This document shows, one piece after another, positions 63,994 through 64,000 of a stretch of 64,000 nt of DNA. Position 1 is the first letter of the stretch; the number at the start of each line of letters is the position of its first letter. The notes under the pieces were generated by a model. That model saw nothing but the letters and a program-made list of their open reading frames with translations, ran no database searches and had not been told where the DNA came from. The position numbers and the translations under genes are program-made. This DNA is from Galaxea fascicularis (lineage: Eukaryota > Cnidaria > Anthozoa > Scleractinia > Euphylliidae): contig OX419347.1 of the NCBI GenBank assembly GCA_948470475.1, positions 9,814,665 through 9,878,664 of the forward strand. Reading direction: 5' to 3'.

Positions 63994-64000
63994 GAGTACC

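Noticed and set aside
1..64000. CRISPR array, operon or bacterial features
   Set aside because: No regular spacer-repeat pattern and no ribosome binding sites. Spliced genes and SINEs show nuclear animal DNA.

Overview
The window is nuclear DNA from an animal. Genes are split by many GT-AG introns, intergenic space is large and AT-rich, and introns are full of short foldback transposons, tRNA-derived SINEs and simple repeats. I think it is a cnidarian, most likely an anthozoan such as a stony coral. That rests on the receptor architecture and on repeat sequences that resemble ones I recall from coral genomes; it is an inference, not a database result. I could place no gene on the minus strand.

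Three plus-strand genes can be assembled from splice sites and reading-frame continuity. Gene 1 (7565-36331) is an adhesion-type GPCR in 30 exons. The exon lengths sum to 4029 nt, giving 1342 residues plus stop with every intron phase matching. Domain order: signal peptide, LamG-like domain, three fibronectin III domains, calcium-binding EGF, hormone-receptor motif (HRM), GAIN domain with an intact GPS cleavage site, seven transmembrane helices, and a long acidic cytoplasmic tail ending in a candidate PDZ ligand.

Gene 2 (40074-47402) codes for about 702 residues. It has a 7-residue first exon, one 1539-nt exon coding for very Glu/Asp-rich sequence, a second acidic exon, and three short exons that each carry one copy of a V-[KR]-x-[LF]-x-x-[ML]-F-E motif. 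I do not recognise the family. A possible indel lies near its end. Gene 3 (52958-59183) codes for about 383 residues in four phase-0 exons. It is basic, Ser-rich and probably cytosolic, with repeated R-S-L-D phosphosite-like motifs; the family is unknown.

The rest is mobile or repeated DNA: foldback elements in at least six receptor introns, a 584-bp hAT-like element with an 8-bp target duplication inside gene 2, two kinds of tRNA-derived SINE, the 3' end of a LINE at 61.2-61.8 kb, a 620-bp CTA/CTG microsatellite in a receptor intron, and two near-perfect palindromes of about 60 bp near the right end, one flanked by a 9-bp direct repeat. The first 7.5 kb, 36.4-40 kb, 48-53 kb and 59.7-64 kb hold no gene I can support.

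Nothing links the three proteins functionally. The receptor would signal at the membrane, and genes 2 and 3 look like intracellular, largely disordered proteins.
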